From contig NZ_CAMHSK010000001.1 of assembly GCF_946187725.1 (NCBI RefSeq), positions 161,608 to 225,607 on the forward strand: a stretch of DNA of 64,000 nt. Direction: 5' to 3'. Below are positions 44,413 through 53,258 of the stretch, one piece after another (positions within the stretch are counted from its first letter, which is position 1; every line of letters starts with the position of its first letter). The translations under genes and the position numbers were made by a program. The notes below the pieces were generated by a model that was not told where the DNA came from, did no database searches, and saw only the letters and a program-made list of their open reading frames with translations. Source of the DNA: an uncultured Treponema sp. (GTDB lineage Bacteria; Spirochaetota; Spirochaetia; Treponematales; Treponemataceae).

Positions 44413-46710
44413 ATGAAAAAAATAATTGGTCTTCTTGCGGCCGGACTTGCATTTACCGCCGCTGTTCAACAGATTTCTGCGGAAGTCACCCTTTCTGGAA
44501 AGAATGTTGCTGCAAAGAACTTTGCTACAATTCAGGAAGCTCTTGATGCAATAGGTTCAGATTCAGGTTCATACACAATCAAAGTACCAAAAGGAACTTA
44601 CGAAGAAGTTCTCTATTATAATGGTGCGGCTGACATCACTCTTTCGGGCGATACAAGCGCAAAATATGGCGAAGATGTTGTAATCGCTGTAGAGAACAAT
44701 GGCGATTTGCTCAAATGCAAGCAGGCATCTGGTCAGAAAGCACGCTGTGTCTTTGAATTTGAAGGCACAGGAAATCTTACCGTAGAGAATATCACATTCC
44801 ATAATACATTCCTTCGAAAAAACGCAACCGGCTCAAACGGTCAGGCTGAGACAATCGGCTTCGATTCAACTGGAAATCTTGCCGCATATAACTGTGCATT
44901 CAAGTCATATCAGGACACACTCCGCATGACAGGAAAATCATGGTTCTATCAGTGCTATGTCGAAGGCGACACGGACTTCATCTGGATGGAAGAAAGCGGA
45001 AAAGTCGCTTTGTTTGAAGAATGTGAGCTTGTTTCCCTTTTTGATGAATTCCACACAGACCCGACTTCTTATATCGGTGCTCCGAGAATGACAATCGGAA
45101 ACAAGGCTGCAAAAGGTCTCGTAATCTTCAATTCAAAAATTTCATCTCAGGACGGCGAAAAAACTTATCTTGCAAGAACGCCATGGAATTCAGGCTACTA
45201 CAATCAGGTTGCTTTCGTTAACAGTTCTGCGAGCGGAATCGAAAAATCTTTGTGGAAAGGAAATGCCCTCACCGCAGAAGGTGTTTTGGACACTGTAATC
45301 GGATGGAAAATCGATAAGGCAACTGCTGAAAGCATCGGTGCAGAAACTGATGGAAAGGCATATGTTCTTTCAGACAGCGATGTAAAATCTGAATTCAGCG
45401 GACGAGATTCAATCCTCAACCGATACTACGACATCACAACCCTCAAATATAAAAAAGACCTGGAATCATACTGGGATGTCAAAAATTTCGCAAAAGAGCA
45501 CGGATGGAAAGTCTCAAAAGATTCTTCAAAATCACTTCTTTCAGGCGAAGAAAAGGCAAAACTCACGACTTATACTTTTGCTGACGAAAAGAGTTATAAG
45601 GACTTGAGCCTCGAAGGATTTGCTGTAGTGGACGGAAAACTTGTCGGTGAAGCAGGAAGCAAAATCACAATTCCGGTTAAGGCAAAATCGGTTGTTTCTG
45701 TAACAGGCTGTGCTGCCGGAAACGGAACGATTAAGGCCGCAAAGCAGGGCGAAAGCTTCTATGATTTCAACACTGGCTCACCTGTAAAATTCAAGGAAAA
45801 GGCTTATGTTGTGTACGCTCCTTCTGCTGTAACAATCACCGCCACAAAGAAGACCACAATTTCTAAAATCACTGTTCTTTCAGACAAAAAAGTTGAATTT
45901 GTGCCTGTTCAGAGCATCGAAATTTCTTCTGCTGATAACGCAAAGATGATTTACGGCAAAAAAAGCCTTCAGTTCTCTGCAAGCCTCACTCCTGTTCGAC
46001 CTACAAATGCTGATTATGAATGGACTGTTTCTGATTCAAACATCGCAAGCATTGATGAGACTGGCTTCCTTATTTCAAAACCTGTTGCCGAAGACACTGA
46101 AATTACGGTCAAAGCAACTGCAAAAGACGAAAAAGGTGTTTCTGGTGAATTCAAGCTCGTAATCTCAAAGCCGGATCCAAACTCATTCTCTGTCACATGG
46201 TTGGACAGCTTGGACGCAAGCAATTCTCTTGAAGGTCGAAGCGACAATGAGGACATCGCAAAGGCAAATAAAGCTGTTCCTTCTGCAGGTACATGGAAAC
46301 ACAATGCTTCAAAAATTAACGCAACCTTCGCAAAAGGCGGAATCACTTACACAGGATATTCTGGAAAGATTGAAGGAAAAGACACTCTTTATGTTGACTT
46401 CCCGATTACAGCCCAGGAAAATCTTGAAATCAATGAGATTGAAGCTGCTTTCGGAAACCACGGAACAAGCAATGTCGCTGTTTTGATTCAGGGCATTTCA
46501 GGCGGTAAAAAGACAGAACTTGCACTTGATGAATCAAGAAAAGCACGCTCTGCCAAAAAGACTTATGAAGTTGCATACACAATCAATAAGGGGTCAACCG
46601 CAAACATCCGTGTGATTCTTTATGGACGCGATGGAAACGGTGAAACAGCAATTGCGGGCGGAAAAGCACCGACAATCGCGACAATCACAATTTCCGGAAA
46701 AAGGAAGTAA
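44413..46710 (+). CDS. Secreted pectinesterase (CE8) with Ig-like C-terminus
   Basis: De-esterifies pectin; 765 residues. The signal peptide ends near QQISA|E. The right-handed beta-helix domain (about residues 25-290) keeps CE8 motifs: ENITFHNT, SYQDTLRM near 166 with the acid/base Asp, GDTDFIW near 184 with the nucleophile Asp, and YLARTPW near 252 with the substrate Arg (usually LGRPW). A Big_2-like immunoglobulin module lies at about residues 500-590 and a further beta-rich domain, possibly carbohydrate-binding, ends the protein. ATG 44413 is chosen since GGAGGA precedes it; the frame opens at 44398. It fits the galacturonate genes 4-15 kb downstream. Confidence 0.9.
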   Translation: MKKIIGLLAAGLAFTAAVQQISAEVTLSGKNVAAKNFATIQEALDAIGSDSGSYTIKVPKGTYEEVLYYNGAADITLSGDTSAKYGEDVVIAVENNGDLLKCKQASGQKARCVFEFEGTGNLTVENITFHNTFLRKNATGSNGQAETIGFDSTGNLAAYNCAFKSYQDTLRMTGKSWFYQCYVEGDTDFIWMEESGKVALFEECELVSLFDEFHTDPTSYIGAPRMTIGNKAAKGLVIFNSKISSQDGEKTYLARTPWNSGYYNQVAFVNSSASGIEKSLWKGNALTAEGVLDTVIGWKIDKATAESIGAETDGKAYVLSDSDVKSEFSGRDSILNRYYDITTLKYKKDLESYWDVKNFAKEHGWKVSKDSSKSLLSGEEKAKLTTYTFADEKSYKDLSLEGFAVVDGKLVGEAGSKITIPVKAKSVVSVTGCAAGNGTIKAAKQGESFYDFNTGSPVKFKEKAYVVYAPSAVTITATKKTTISKITVLSDKKVEFVPVQSIEISSADNAKMIYGKKSLQFSASLTPVRPTNADYEWTVSDSNIASIDETGFLISKPVAEDTEITVKATAKDEKGVSGEFKLVISKPDPNSFSVTWLDSLDASNSLEGRSDNEDIAKANKAVPSAGTWKHNASKINATFAKGGITYTGYSGKIEGKDTLYVDFPITAQENLEINEIEAAFGNHGTSNVAVLIQGISGGKKTELALDESRKARSAKKTYEVAYTINKGSTANIRVILYGRDGNGETAIAGGKAPTIATITISGKRK

Positions 46711-46724
46711 GCTCTTTAAGGATT

Positions 46725-48140
46725 TTATTCCAAAATTGTGATTTCTACACGGCGGTTTTGCGCTTTGCCTGAGTTGGTGGAGTTGCTTGCAATCGGTTTG
46801 TTGCCACCGTGACCTTTACAAATGAACTTGTCGGCGGAAATTCCTCGTTTTGAGAGTTCCGCCGCTATTTTTTTTGCACGCAGAACGGAAAGTTTATATT
46901 CGCCGTCTGGTCTTCCAGTTGCAGCCGTATGGCCTTCAATCAAAAACTGAGAATTTGGTGCGAGTTTCAAAACTTCTGCAATTTCGTCAATTCTGGCACC
47001 TTCGCTTTCAACAATATCATCACTATCAGCCTTGAATTTTATGTCTCGAACCGAAAGTCTGATTCCAGCGGGCGTTTCCTCGAAGACCATATTGTTTTTA
47101 TCGTTTCCTGAAGATGAATTGCCGCTTGCTGATGAAATTTTCTCTGAAAGCGTGCTGCCTGTGCCGGAAGAATTTGCTTCTGGTGCCTTTGCTATGGCAG
47201 GACTTTCTCCAAAGCCGAAATTCGGAGCTGATGGTGCAGTTTCTTTTACAGAAGCGATAGCTGTTCCTGCAACTTCTGTTTTGACGGCTGGTTTTGCTGG
47301 TGGTTCTTCTGCCTTTGCGATTCGGTTCAATGCAAAAATCAGTTTGTCGCGGTCGATTGCAGGCGGGTATTCGGTGAACATGGTGATTGTGCCTTTGAGA
47401 TTGACCTGAGTTCCGTCTGCGTAAGCGAAGGTCTCATCAACCAAATCACTGATTAAAATCGCCTCTCCTGTTGCCTTGCGAACGATTATGTCTGCTTTGT
47501 GACTGCCGATTCCTTTTTTGAGCGTAGAATCCCCTCTCGGATCCGCACCGTAACTTGAGGCAGGATAATTTGTCTGCCAGATTGCCTTGATTCTGTAAAC
47601 ATCTTCGCCTTTGTAAACTTCACTGTCGGCGAAGGTATATCGTACCAGGACAGGCATTCGTGTAAAAATGCCCTTGTTCATCGGGTCAACGGCTCGTTCT
47701 GCCTGCCCAGTCCATGAATCGCCCGATTTAAGCTCATCAGCGGGATATGAAGGAAAGCCTCTGAAAGTCGGATATCCATTGTCTTCTATCATGGACATTT
47801 TTCCGTCCGTAGAAATCTTAAAAACTGAAGGAATTGTATCGTGGATTCCGGCCATTGTCGCATGGGTATCACGGAGAGTCTCTTCAAGCACGAAGAAATT
47901 GCCGTCATACCAGCGGTCTTTTTCAGAAGAGCGCATGCCTTTGGGAGCGTTTGCCCGGCTGATAAACGAACGGACTTCACGGCTCGTTAAGCCTGAGTAT
48001 TTTCCGTTTATGTACCGTCTGAGATTTGTTCTTTCGACGAGAGAATAACCTGAATCACCAGAATATGTGATTTTTGTCTGCGAGAACGCAAAACCTGAAA
48101 TAAAGGAGAAAATCCCGATAAAAATAGCAAATTTCTTCAT
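46725..48140 (-). CDS. OmpA/MotB-type peptidoglycan-binding protein
   Basis: 471 residues with a signal peptide ending FAFSQ. The C-terminal OmpA domain (about residues 360-470) has FLIEGHTAATGRPDGEYKLS, RAKKIAAELSKRGI and NRRVEITILE, the peptidoglycan-binding signature. A Ser/Ala/Pro-rich linker (about 290-350) joins it to an N-terminal beta-rich domain. It probably links the envelope to the cell wall. A GATAAT (48147-48152) ends 6 nt before ATG 48140, without a ribosome-binding site. Confidence 0.9.
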   Translation of the reverse strand: MKKFAIFIGIFSFISGFAFSQTKITYSGDSGYSLVERTNLRRYINGKYSGLTSREVRSFISRANAPKGMRSSEKDRWYDGNFFVLEETLRDTHATMAGIHDTIPSVFKISTDGKMSMIEDNGYPTFRGFPSYPADELKSGDSWTGQAERAVDPMNKGIFTRMPVLVRYTFADSEVYKGEDVYRIKAIWQTNYPASSYGADPRGDSTLKKGIGSHKADIIVRKATGEAILISDLVDETFAYADGTQVNLKGTITMFTEYPPAIDRDKLIFALNRIAKAEEPPAKPAVKTEVAGTAIASVKETAPSAPNFGFGESPAIAKAPEANSSGTGSTLSEKISSASGNSSSGNDKNNMVFEETPAGIRLSVRDIKFKADSDDIVESEGARIDEIAEVLKLAPNSQFLIEGHTAATGRPDGEYKLSVLRAKKIAAELSKRGISADKFICKGHGGNKPIASNSTNSGKAQNRRVEITILE

Positions 48141-48164
48141 GCCATGATTATCGGCACAAAAAGA

Positions 48165-48749
48165 TTACATTTCCACAGAATCTGCCTTTACATAATTGTA
48201 AGCGACATCGTTTGGAAGCATGGCAGTGACATAAACTCCCGTAACCGTGATGATATCGCCGTCTTTTGGCATTTTGCCGTCGAAATCGTAGCGAAATTCG
48301 ATTCCCTGTTTGCAACACGCAAGGGCGTCTGAGATGATTACAGCGTAAGATTTGCCGCCGTTTGCCGTGGGAGAATTTTCGTAGGTAACAAAATTTCCAC
48401 GCATTTTGATTACCTTGTCATCGTAGATTTCAGGCTCAATCATCATATTGAAAACTTCAGCATATACGAGATTTGAGTTCATTTCAGAAAGGTCATAGTC
48501 GATTTTTTTTCCGTTTGCGGAAGAAGATTTTACAGAAGTTGCATTGTTTTGTGCGATTGCTGCCTCTTCTGAAGAATTTGCTGCAACGGTTGCAGGAGAC
48601 TTTTCTTTGCACCCACTAAGTGCGAGAAGGAGAAAAGCGCAAGGGATTGTAACGGCGCGAAGCGTTGCGCCAGCAATGGAGCTTAAGCGTAACCGTGGAA
48701 AGCCCGACCCGAACGAAGTGAGGGATGCGCCCCCAAAAATCTTTTTCAT
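48165..48749 (-). CDS. Hypothetical lipoprotein with a repeat-derived signal n-region
   Basis: 194 residues from ATG 48749. The lipobox LLALSGC has Cys at about residue 47. The n-region is about 31 residues instead of 5-8 and is encoded by a dispersed repeat. The mature part has a Ser/Ala linker and a beta-rich domain (VIKMRGNFVTYENSP; ALACCKQGIEFRYDFDG). The CCKQGIEF element recalls a TIGR03943/DUF1980-like or OB-type domain with no assigned function. TACACT (48756-48761) ends 6 nt before ATG 48749. Confidence 0.7.
   Translation of the reverse strand: MKKIFGGASLTSFGSGFPRLRLSSIAGATLRAVTIPCAFLLLALSGCKEKSPATVAANSSEEAAIAQNNATSVKSSSANGKKIDYDLSEMNSNLVYAEVFNMMIEPEIYDDKVIKMRGNFVTYENSPTANGGKSYAVIISDALACCKQGIEFRYDFDGKMPKDGDIITVTGVYVTAMLPNDVAYNYVKADSVEM
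48649..48735. repeat. GCGAAGCG...GGAAAGCCCGAC dispersed repeat, copy 2, inside a signal peptide
   Basis: GCGAAGCG (48657-48664), CAATGGAGC (48674-48682), GGAAAGCCCGAC (48697-48708) occur in the same order as at 40001-40084. It is read in frame as residues about 5-33 of the lipoprotein encoded on the minus strand. Confidence 0.65.
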
Positions 48750-48860
48750 AAGAAGAGTGTAGTGCATTTTTGTAAAAGAGAAAAGATTGCATTGCCGGGT
48801 GGGGGTAAAATGCCCGACAATGCGGGGTGGTGGCTTCGACTGGCTCAACCACCGTGTTTT

Positions 48861-50429
48861 TTACAGTGTCACCCCATCCTTAAAAATCGCAATCTCGCGG
48901 TAGCCGTTCTTTTCGTTTTTGGTGACGGCGCGGCCTGAAACAATGTCGATAATCTGCTGCAAGAGTGCGTCGCGTACAGAATCGCTTGGCTCGTCGAGAA
49001 TGCGGGCTGCATCAAAGTCAATCCAGCCGTGTTTGTTCTGTGCGAGCGGGTGGTTTGTGGCGATTTTGACTGTCGGAACTGGGGCACCGAGAGGAGTTCC
49101 TCGTCCTGTTGAGAAGAGGATGATGTTTGCGCCTGCGGCTGTCATGTCTGTCGTTGAAACTATGTCGTTGCCAGGTCCTTCAAGCAAGGTGAGGCCTGTT
49201 ACGTTCTGCGGGAGCCGCTCGCCGTACTTCAAAACGCCTGTGACCGGGGCTTTTCCGCCCTTCTGGACACAGCCCAAAGATTTGTCTTCCAGCGTTGTGA
49301 TTCCGCCTGCTTTGTTTCCCGGTGAAGGATTTTCGTAGCAGACCTGGTTGTGACGGGCGTAGTAGCCTTTAAATCCGTTGATAAGGTTTACTGTTTTGTC
49401 GAATCTTTCTTTGTCAACGCAGCGGTTCATGAGCATCTGCTCTGCACCAAACATTTCTGGCACTTCAGTGAGCATTACACGGCCGCCCATTCCTGTCATT
49501 GCGTCGCAGATTCGGCCAATCAATGCGTTTGCGGTGATTCCGCTCATTCCGTCCGAGCCGCCGCACTTCATGCCAAGCACGATGTCTGTGAGCGGAGCTT
49601 CTTCGCGCTGGAATTTTCCGGCGTATTCAGCAAGTTCGGTCAAAAGCTTTTTGCCTTCTTCCATTTCGTCTTCGAACTGCTGGGTGACCATGAATTTTAC
49701 GCGGTTTTCGTCGTATTCACCCAAAAATTCCTTGAAATACGGAACATTGTTTTCTTCACAGCCGAGTGAAACGACCAGAACGCCGCCCGCATTCGGATGA
49801 TGAACCAAATCAGAAAGGATTTTTGCAGTTGTTTCCTTGTCGCCGCCCATCTGAGAACAGCCGTATGGATGAGTCCATGTGAAAAATCCTTCGACACCGC
49901 CCTTCTCGCTCGGTTTTGGCTCTCCTGCGCAGAATTTAGCGTTTGCCCACATGGCAAGATTTTCAGAGATTTTGTTTACGCAGCCAACGAGAGGCACGAT
50001 CCAGATTTCGTTTCGGCTTCCGACCCGACCATCAGCGCGTTTGTAGACATTCACCGTCGGAACATTTGCGCGAAGTTTTTCAGTTTCCTTGTACCAGGCA
50101 TCGTAAGCCGCTTTTGCCTTTGCTTCATCATAAGTGTATTCAAGTTCGCCGGAAAGCAAAGTGTGAATGTTATGTGTGTGAACATGTTTTCCTGTTGCGA
50201 TGTCCTCTGTTGCGGCTCCAATCGGGTAGCCGTATTTGATGACTGGCTCGCCTTTTTTGATGTCTTTGATTGCGAATTTATGACCTGCTGTGATGTCTTC
50301 CTGAAGTGTAACAGAGACTTCTGGAACATCGTCCATTGCTTCAAGTGTTACGCAGGTTCCTTTTGAAAGCGGTTCAAGTGCGACTGCCACGACATCCGCA
50401 GCATTGATTCTGATAGCGATTTTGCTCAT
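48861..50429 (-). CDS. uxaA: Altronate dehydratase
   Basis: Dehydrates D-altronate to 2-keto-3-deoxygluconate in galacturonate breakdown. The 522 residues comprise an N-terminal SAF domain (about 1-95; HTHNIHTLLSGELEY marks its end) fused to the catalytic UxaA domain. Conserved blocks are GRVGSRNEIWIVPLVGCVNK, THPYGCSQMGGD, GMKCGGSDGMSG and FSTGRGTPLGAPVPTVK. ATG 50429 follows AGAGG. It lies downstream of the ABC importer on the same strand but after a terminator and a DnaA-box cluster, so it may be separately expressed. Confidence 0.95.
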   Translation of the reverse strand: MSKIAIRINAADVVAVALEPLSKGTCVTLEAMDDVPEVSVTLQEDITAGHKFAIKDIKKGEPVIKYGYPIGAATEDIATGKHVHTHNIHTLLSGELEYTYDEAKAKAAYDAWYKETEKLRANVPTVNVYKRADGRVGSRNEIWIVPLVGCVNKISENLAMWANAKFCAGEPKPSEKGGVEGFFTWTHPYGCSQMGGDKETTAKILSDLVHHPNAGGVLVVSLGCEENNVPYFKEFLGEYDENRVKFMVTQQFEDEMEEGKKLLTELAEYAGKFQREEAPLTDIVLGMKCGGSDGMSGITANALIGRICDAMTGMGGRVMLTEVPEMFGAEQMLMNRCVDKERFDKTVNLINGFKGYYARHNQVCYENPSPGNKAGGITTLEDKSLGCVQKGGKAPVTGVLKYGERLPQNVTGLTLLEGPGNDIVSTTDMTAAGANIILFSTGRGTPLGAPVPTVKIATNHPLAQNKHGWIDFDAARILDEPSDSVRDALLQQIIDIVSGRAVTKNEKNGYREIAIFKDGVTL

Positions 50430-50454
50430 TCGATGCCTCTTTATAATGTGAAAA

Positions 50455-50620
50455 TGTGGAAAAAGTGTTGAAAACTTGTATAAAATCTGTGTACAACTTT
50501 TCAGTTTTCCACAAATTCTCAACATTTAGGGTATTTTATGTGGAAAACTCACTTTGTTATCCACAAAAGATACACAAAAAAAAGCGGACATTAGATTTCT
50601 CCAATGCCCGCTGTGGAAAA
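50455..50620. promoter_or_regulatory. Cluster of five DnaA-box-like sites
   Basis: TTTTCCACA on either strand occurs at 50455-50463 (-), 50505-50513 (+), 50539-50547 (-) and 50612-50620 (-). The consensus TTATCCACA is at 50557-50565 (+). All five fit TTWTNCACA. The region is A/T-rich. It may be a DnaA-binding control site of uxaA or a replication-related site; no dnaA, dnaN or gyrase gene is near. Confidence 0.55.
50574..50612 (-). terminator. Rho-independent terminator of the galacturonide ABC operon
   Basis: Read on the minus strand, AGCGGGCATT pairs with AATGTCCGCT (one mismatch) and is followed by a run of nine T. It lies 44 bp after the binding-protein stop. Confidence 0.8.
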
Positions 50621-50655
50621 GTGTTTTGCTTTCGGAATTAAACCGTCAGTTCAAC

Positions 50656-52221
50656 TTATTTGATGAGACGAGCTTCTTTAGCCTTTGCAAGACCTTCAGC
50701 TTCCCATGCTTTACCACCGTTCTTGCTGAAATCATCAAGGAATTTCTTCCATTCAGTTGGGTTAAGAGCACGGTTACCAGTCATGAACTCAACAACGCCC
50801 TGTTCGTAGAATCGTTTAACATCTGCTGTTGGGTTTGGCATTTTATCCTGGCCTCTACATGGAGTCCAAGCTTTTGACTGCATCTCGCGGAGTGTTTTGA
50901 GAGCAGACATTGCTTTACCATTCTTTGAGTACCATGTTGGGTAGCGAGAAGCCAACTCAGCATCGCCATTGTAGTAAACCATGTTGCGGAGCTGTGTGTA
51001 AGGAATCATAGCAGATTCTGTGTAAGCTTTTGATGGATCAGCCAAACCTTTTGCTGTTGGAACGCCATTGTCAAGAACATAGTTTACACCTTCCTGACCC
51101 CATCCGAGGAGGTAGTAACCTTCGTCTGAAGACATCCATTCAAGGAGTTCAGCGATTTTTTCAAGTTTTCCTTCTTTAGCAGCTTTTGCAGAAACGGCAT
51201 ACATTCGGTAAGCCTGTGAGTATGTACCTGCAGCAGACTTTCCTTTTGGTCCTACTGGTGGCTCAACAACAATCCATTCACCCTCTGGGAAGTTGTTGTC
51301 GAATGGTTTGTAGTTTCCTTCGTTAGCATAAGCAGCGTTCTGTTCACGCATGATACCGAAGCGGCCCTGTTTCCATGCTGCACGGAAGTCATCTTTTTTG
51401 TATGAAAGCCAGTTTGGATCGATTACACCAGCGTCAACCATTTTCTTTACGAAGCACATTGCGTCATAATATTCTGGTTTGTAGATGTTAAGACCAGCTT
51501 CTTTTGCATTTGCGAGGTTCCATGTACCAGCAACACCGAATGCACCAAAGATTGGGTCAAGGCGTCGTCCAAGACCTTCGTTTGATGAACTAACTTCAAG
51601 GAATGCACCGTATCCGTATGTATCAGCTTTTCCGTTACCGTCTGGGTCTTTTTCTGTGAATGCTTTCATAACTTCGAAGAACTCATCAGTTGTCTTTGGA
51701 ACTTTGAGACCGAGTTTGTCGAGCCAGTCTTTTCGGATAAGAACGCCTTCGTTGCGAACGATAGAACCCGGCTGAGCGAGAGCGTAAGAGTGCTTTCCGA
51801 TTGTAGTGAAAGCGCGTGATTCTTTGTCGTACAATTTTGCAGTGCGGTTAGGCATCATTTTGTACATTTTGTCGACTTCAGCGAGCAATTTCTTTGAAAC
51901 GAGAGTTGGGTAAACTTCGTTAGAAACCATGAACAAATCAGGCAATGTGTTTGCAGCACCTGCAGCGTTGATTTTTGTGTTCTGGTCAGCCTCTGATGAA
52001 GGCAAGTTTGTAAGTTTGAGGTTAATCTTGAGTTTGTCTTTAATGATTTTATAACCAACCCATTCGTTTGGAACTGGACCGGCCTCAGATGCAGCAGCAC
52101 CGTACCAAAGTTCGATGTCTACAGTACCGTCTTTGTTAGTTTTTGCTTTTGCAGAGAAAGCTGGAGCTGCGATTGCAACGACCAATGCTGAAGCAATAAG
52201 CCCTTTCAACAATTTTTTCAT
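50656..52221 (-). CDS. Extracellular sugar-binding protein of the galacturonate locus
   Basis: Solute-binding protein of 521 residues, LplA/YtcQ-like, with a normal cleaved signal peptide (MKKLLKGLIASALVVAIAAP, cut near AFSA) instead of a lipobox. In a diderm spirochaete it would be free in the periplasm. AAGGAGG precedes ATG 52221. Its permeases are upstream in the same operon and uxaA follows, so oligogalacturonides or galacturonate are the inferred ligands. It differs from the 2379-4052 lipoprotein, which serves the fructan system. Confidence 0.9.
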   Translation of the reverse strand: MKKLLKGLIASALVVAIAAPAFSAKAKTNKDGTVDIELWYGAAASEAGPVPNEWVGYKIIKDKLKINLKLTNLPSSEADQNTKINAAGAANTLPDLFMVSNEVYPTLVSKKLLAEVDKMYKMMPNRTAKLYDKESRAFTTIGKHSYALAQPGSIVRNEGVLIRKDWLDKLGLKVPKTTDEFFEVMKAFTEKDPDGNGKADTYGYGAFLEVSSSNEGLGRRLDPIFGAFGVAGTWNLANAKEAGLNIYKPEYYDAMCFVKKMVDAGVIDPNWLSYKKDDFRAAWKQGRFGIMREQNAAYANEGNYKPFDNNFPEGEWIVVEPPVGPKGKSAAGTYSQAYRMYAVSAKAAKEGKLEKIAELLEWMSSDEGYYLLGWGQEGVNYVLDNGVPTAKGLADPSKAYTESAMIPYTQLRNMVYYNGDAELASRYPTWYSKNGKAMSALKTLREMQSKAWTPCRGQDKMPNPTADVKRFYEQGVVEFMTGNRALNPTEWKKFLDDFSKNGGKAWEAEGLAKAKEARLIK

Positions 52222-52299
52222 TTTTTCCTCCTTAATTATGAAAACAAATGAAATTAAGTTTTAAATTATGTCTCCCCGAAGAGAGACTATATACAACTA

Positions 52300-52328
52300 G
52301 GCGACTGGATATAAAACCCACAGTCGCC
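52300..52328 (-). other. Intercistronic hairpin before the binding-protein gene
   Basis: GGCGACTG (52300-52307) pairs with CAGTCGCC (52321-52328). There is no T run. An RNA-stabilising or processing hairpin that raises binding-protein mRNA over permease mRNA is plausible. Confidence 0.5.
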
Positions 52329-52349
52329 CATATTGTTACGATTTTAGGA

Positions 52350-53243
52350 TTAGCCCTTAACTGAACCGAGCATTGTACCTTTAGTGAAGTATTTCTGGAT
52401 GAACGGATAAGCGAGCATCATCGGAATAGCAGAAAGGAATACACATGCTGCCTTGATTGATGCAATTGAAGCTGCACCGAACGCTGTACCAGTATCCAAA
52501 GTTTCGCTCATTGAAGCACCCAAAAGAATGTTTCGAGTGAGGATTGGAAGTGGCTGCAAGTAAGCTTCTGTTAAGTAAAGAAGTGCGTGCATGAAGTCAT
52601 TCCAGTAACCGACTGCATAATACAAACCGATTGTCATGATGATTGGCTTTGACAGTGGAAGAATGATAGAAAGAAGAACATACCATTCAGCAGCACCGTC
52701 GATTCGTGCAGATTCTTTAAGTGATTCAGGAATTCCCTCGAAGAAGCCGCGCATAATCAAACAGTTGTATGTACCGATTGCACCCGGCAAGAAGATTGAA
52801 CACAAATGATTCGTAAGATGAAGATTTGTGACAACCAGGAAGGTCGGGATAACACCGATGTTGAACAAATATGGAATAAGAACGAAGTAGTTGAGGATTT
52901 TGCGGCCAGGCAAATCCTGAACAGACATACAATATGCCATCGGAACAGTGAGTGACAATGAAGTGACTACTCCGAAAAGCATGATTTTGATTGAGTTCCA
53001 GAAAGCAAGGATAAATCCGTTGTTTCCAAGAAGAGCTTTGTATGCTGAACCATCCCAATACCATGGCATCAGGAAGAATTTATCGAAAGAGTTTCCTCTG
53101 AAACCGTTTGGTGTTACAGAAGATGAAATCGTACTGATGATTGGTACAGCGATGATAATTCCGATGAAAATAAGGAATGTGTTGACACCGATGTAAAATG
53201 CTCTATCACCAGATGTAAGTTTTACTGTCTTTGGTTTTTCCAT
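52350..53243 (-). CDS. Sugar ABC transporter permease, LplC/YtcP type
   Basis: 297 residues from ATG 53243; the frame opens at GTG 53252, but GAGGTG lies 6 nt before the ATG. There are six membrane spans, an EAA loop LKESARIDGAAEWYVLL and the family ending FTKGTMLGSVKG. It is the partner of the 53259-54200 permease. The operon order is permease, permease, binding protein. Confidence 0.9.
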   Translation of the reverse strand: MEKPKTVKLTSGDRAFYIGVNTFLIFIGIIIAVPIISTISSSVTPNGFRGNSFDKFFLMPWYWDGSAYKALLGNNGFILAFWNSIKIMLFGVVTSLSLTVPMAYCMSVQDLPGRKILNYFVLIPYLFNIGVIPTFLVVTNLHLTNHLCSIFLPGAIGTYNCLIMRGFFEGIPESLKESARIDGAAEWYVLLSIILPLSKPIIMTIGLYYAVGYWNDFMHALLYLTEAYLQPLPILTRNILLGASMSETLDTGTAFGAASIASIKAACVFLSAIPMMLAYPFIQKYFTKGTMLGSVKG

Positions 53244-53258
53244 TTTTAGCACCTCAAA

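Noticed and set aside
50430..50655. Calling this gap the chromosomal origin
   Set aside because: The box cluster is suggestive, but no dnaA/dnaN/gyrase neighbours and no strand switch of genes are visible, and skew cannot be computed here.
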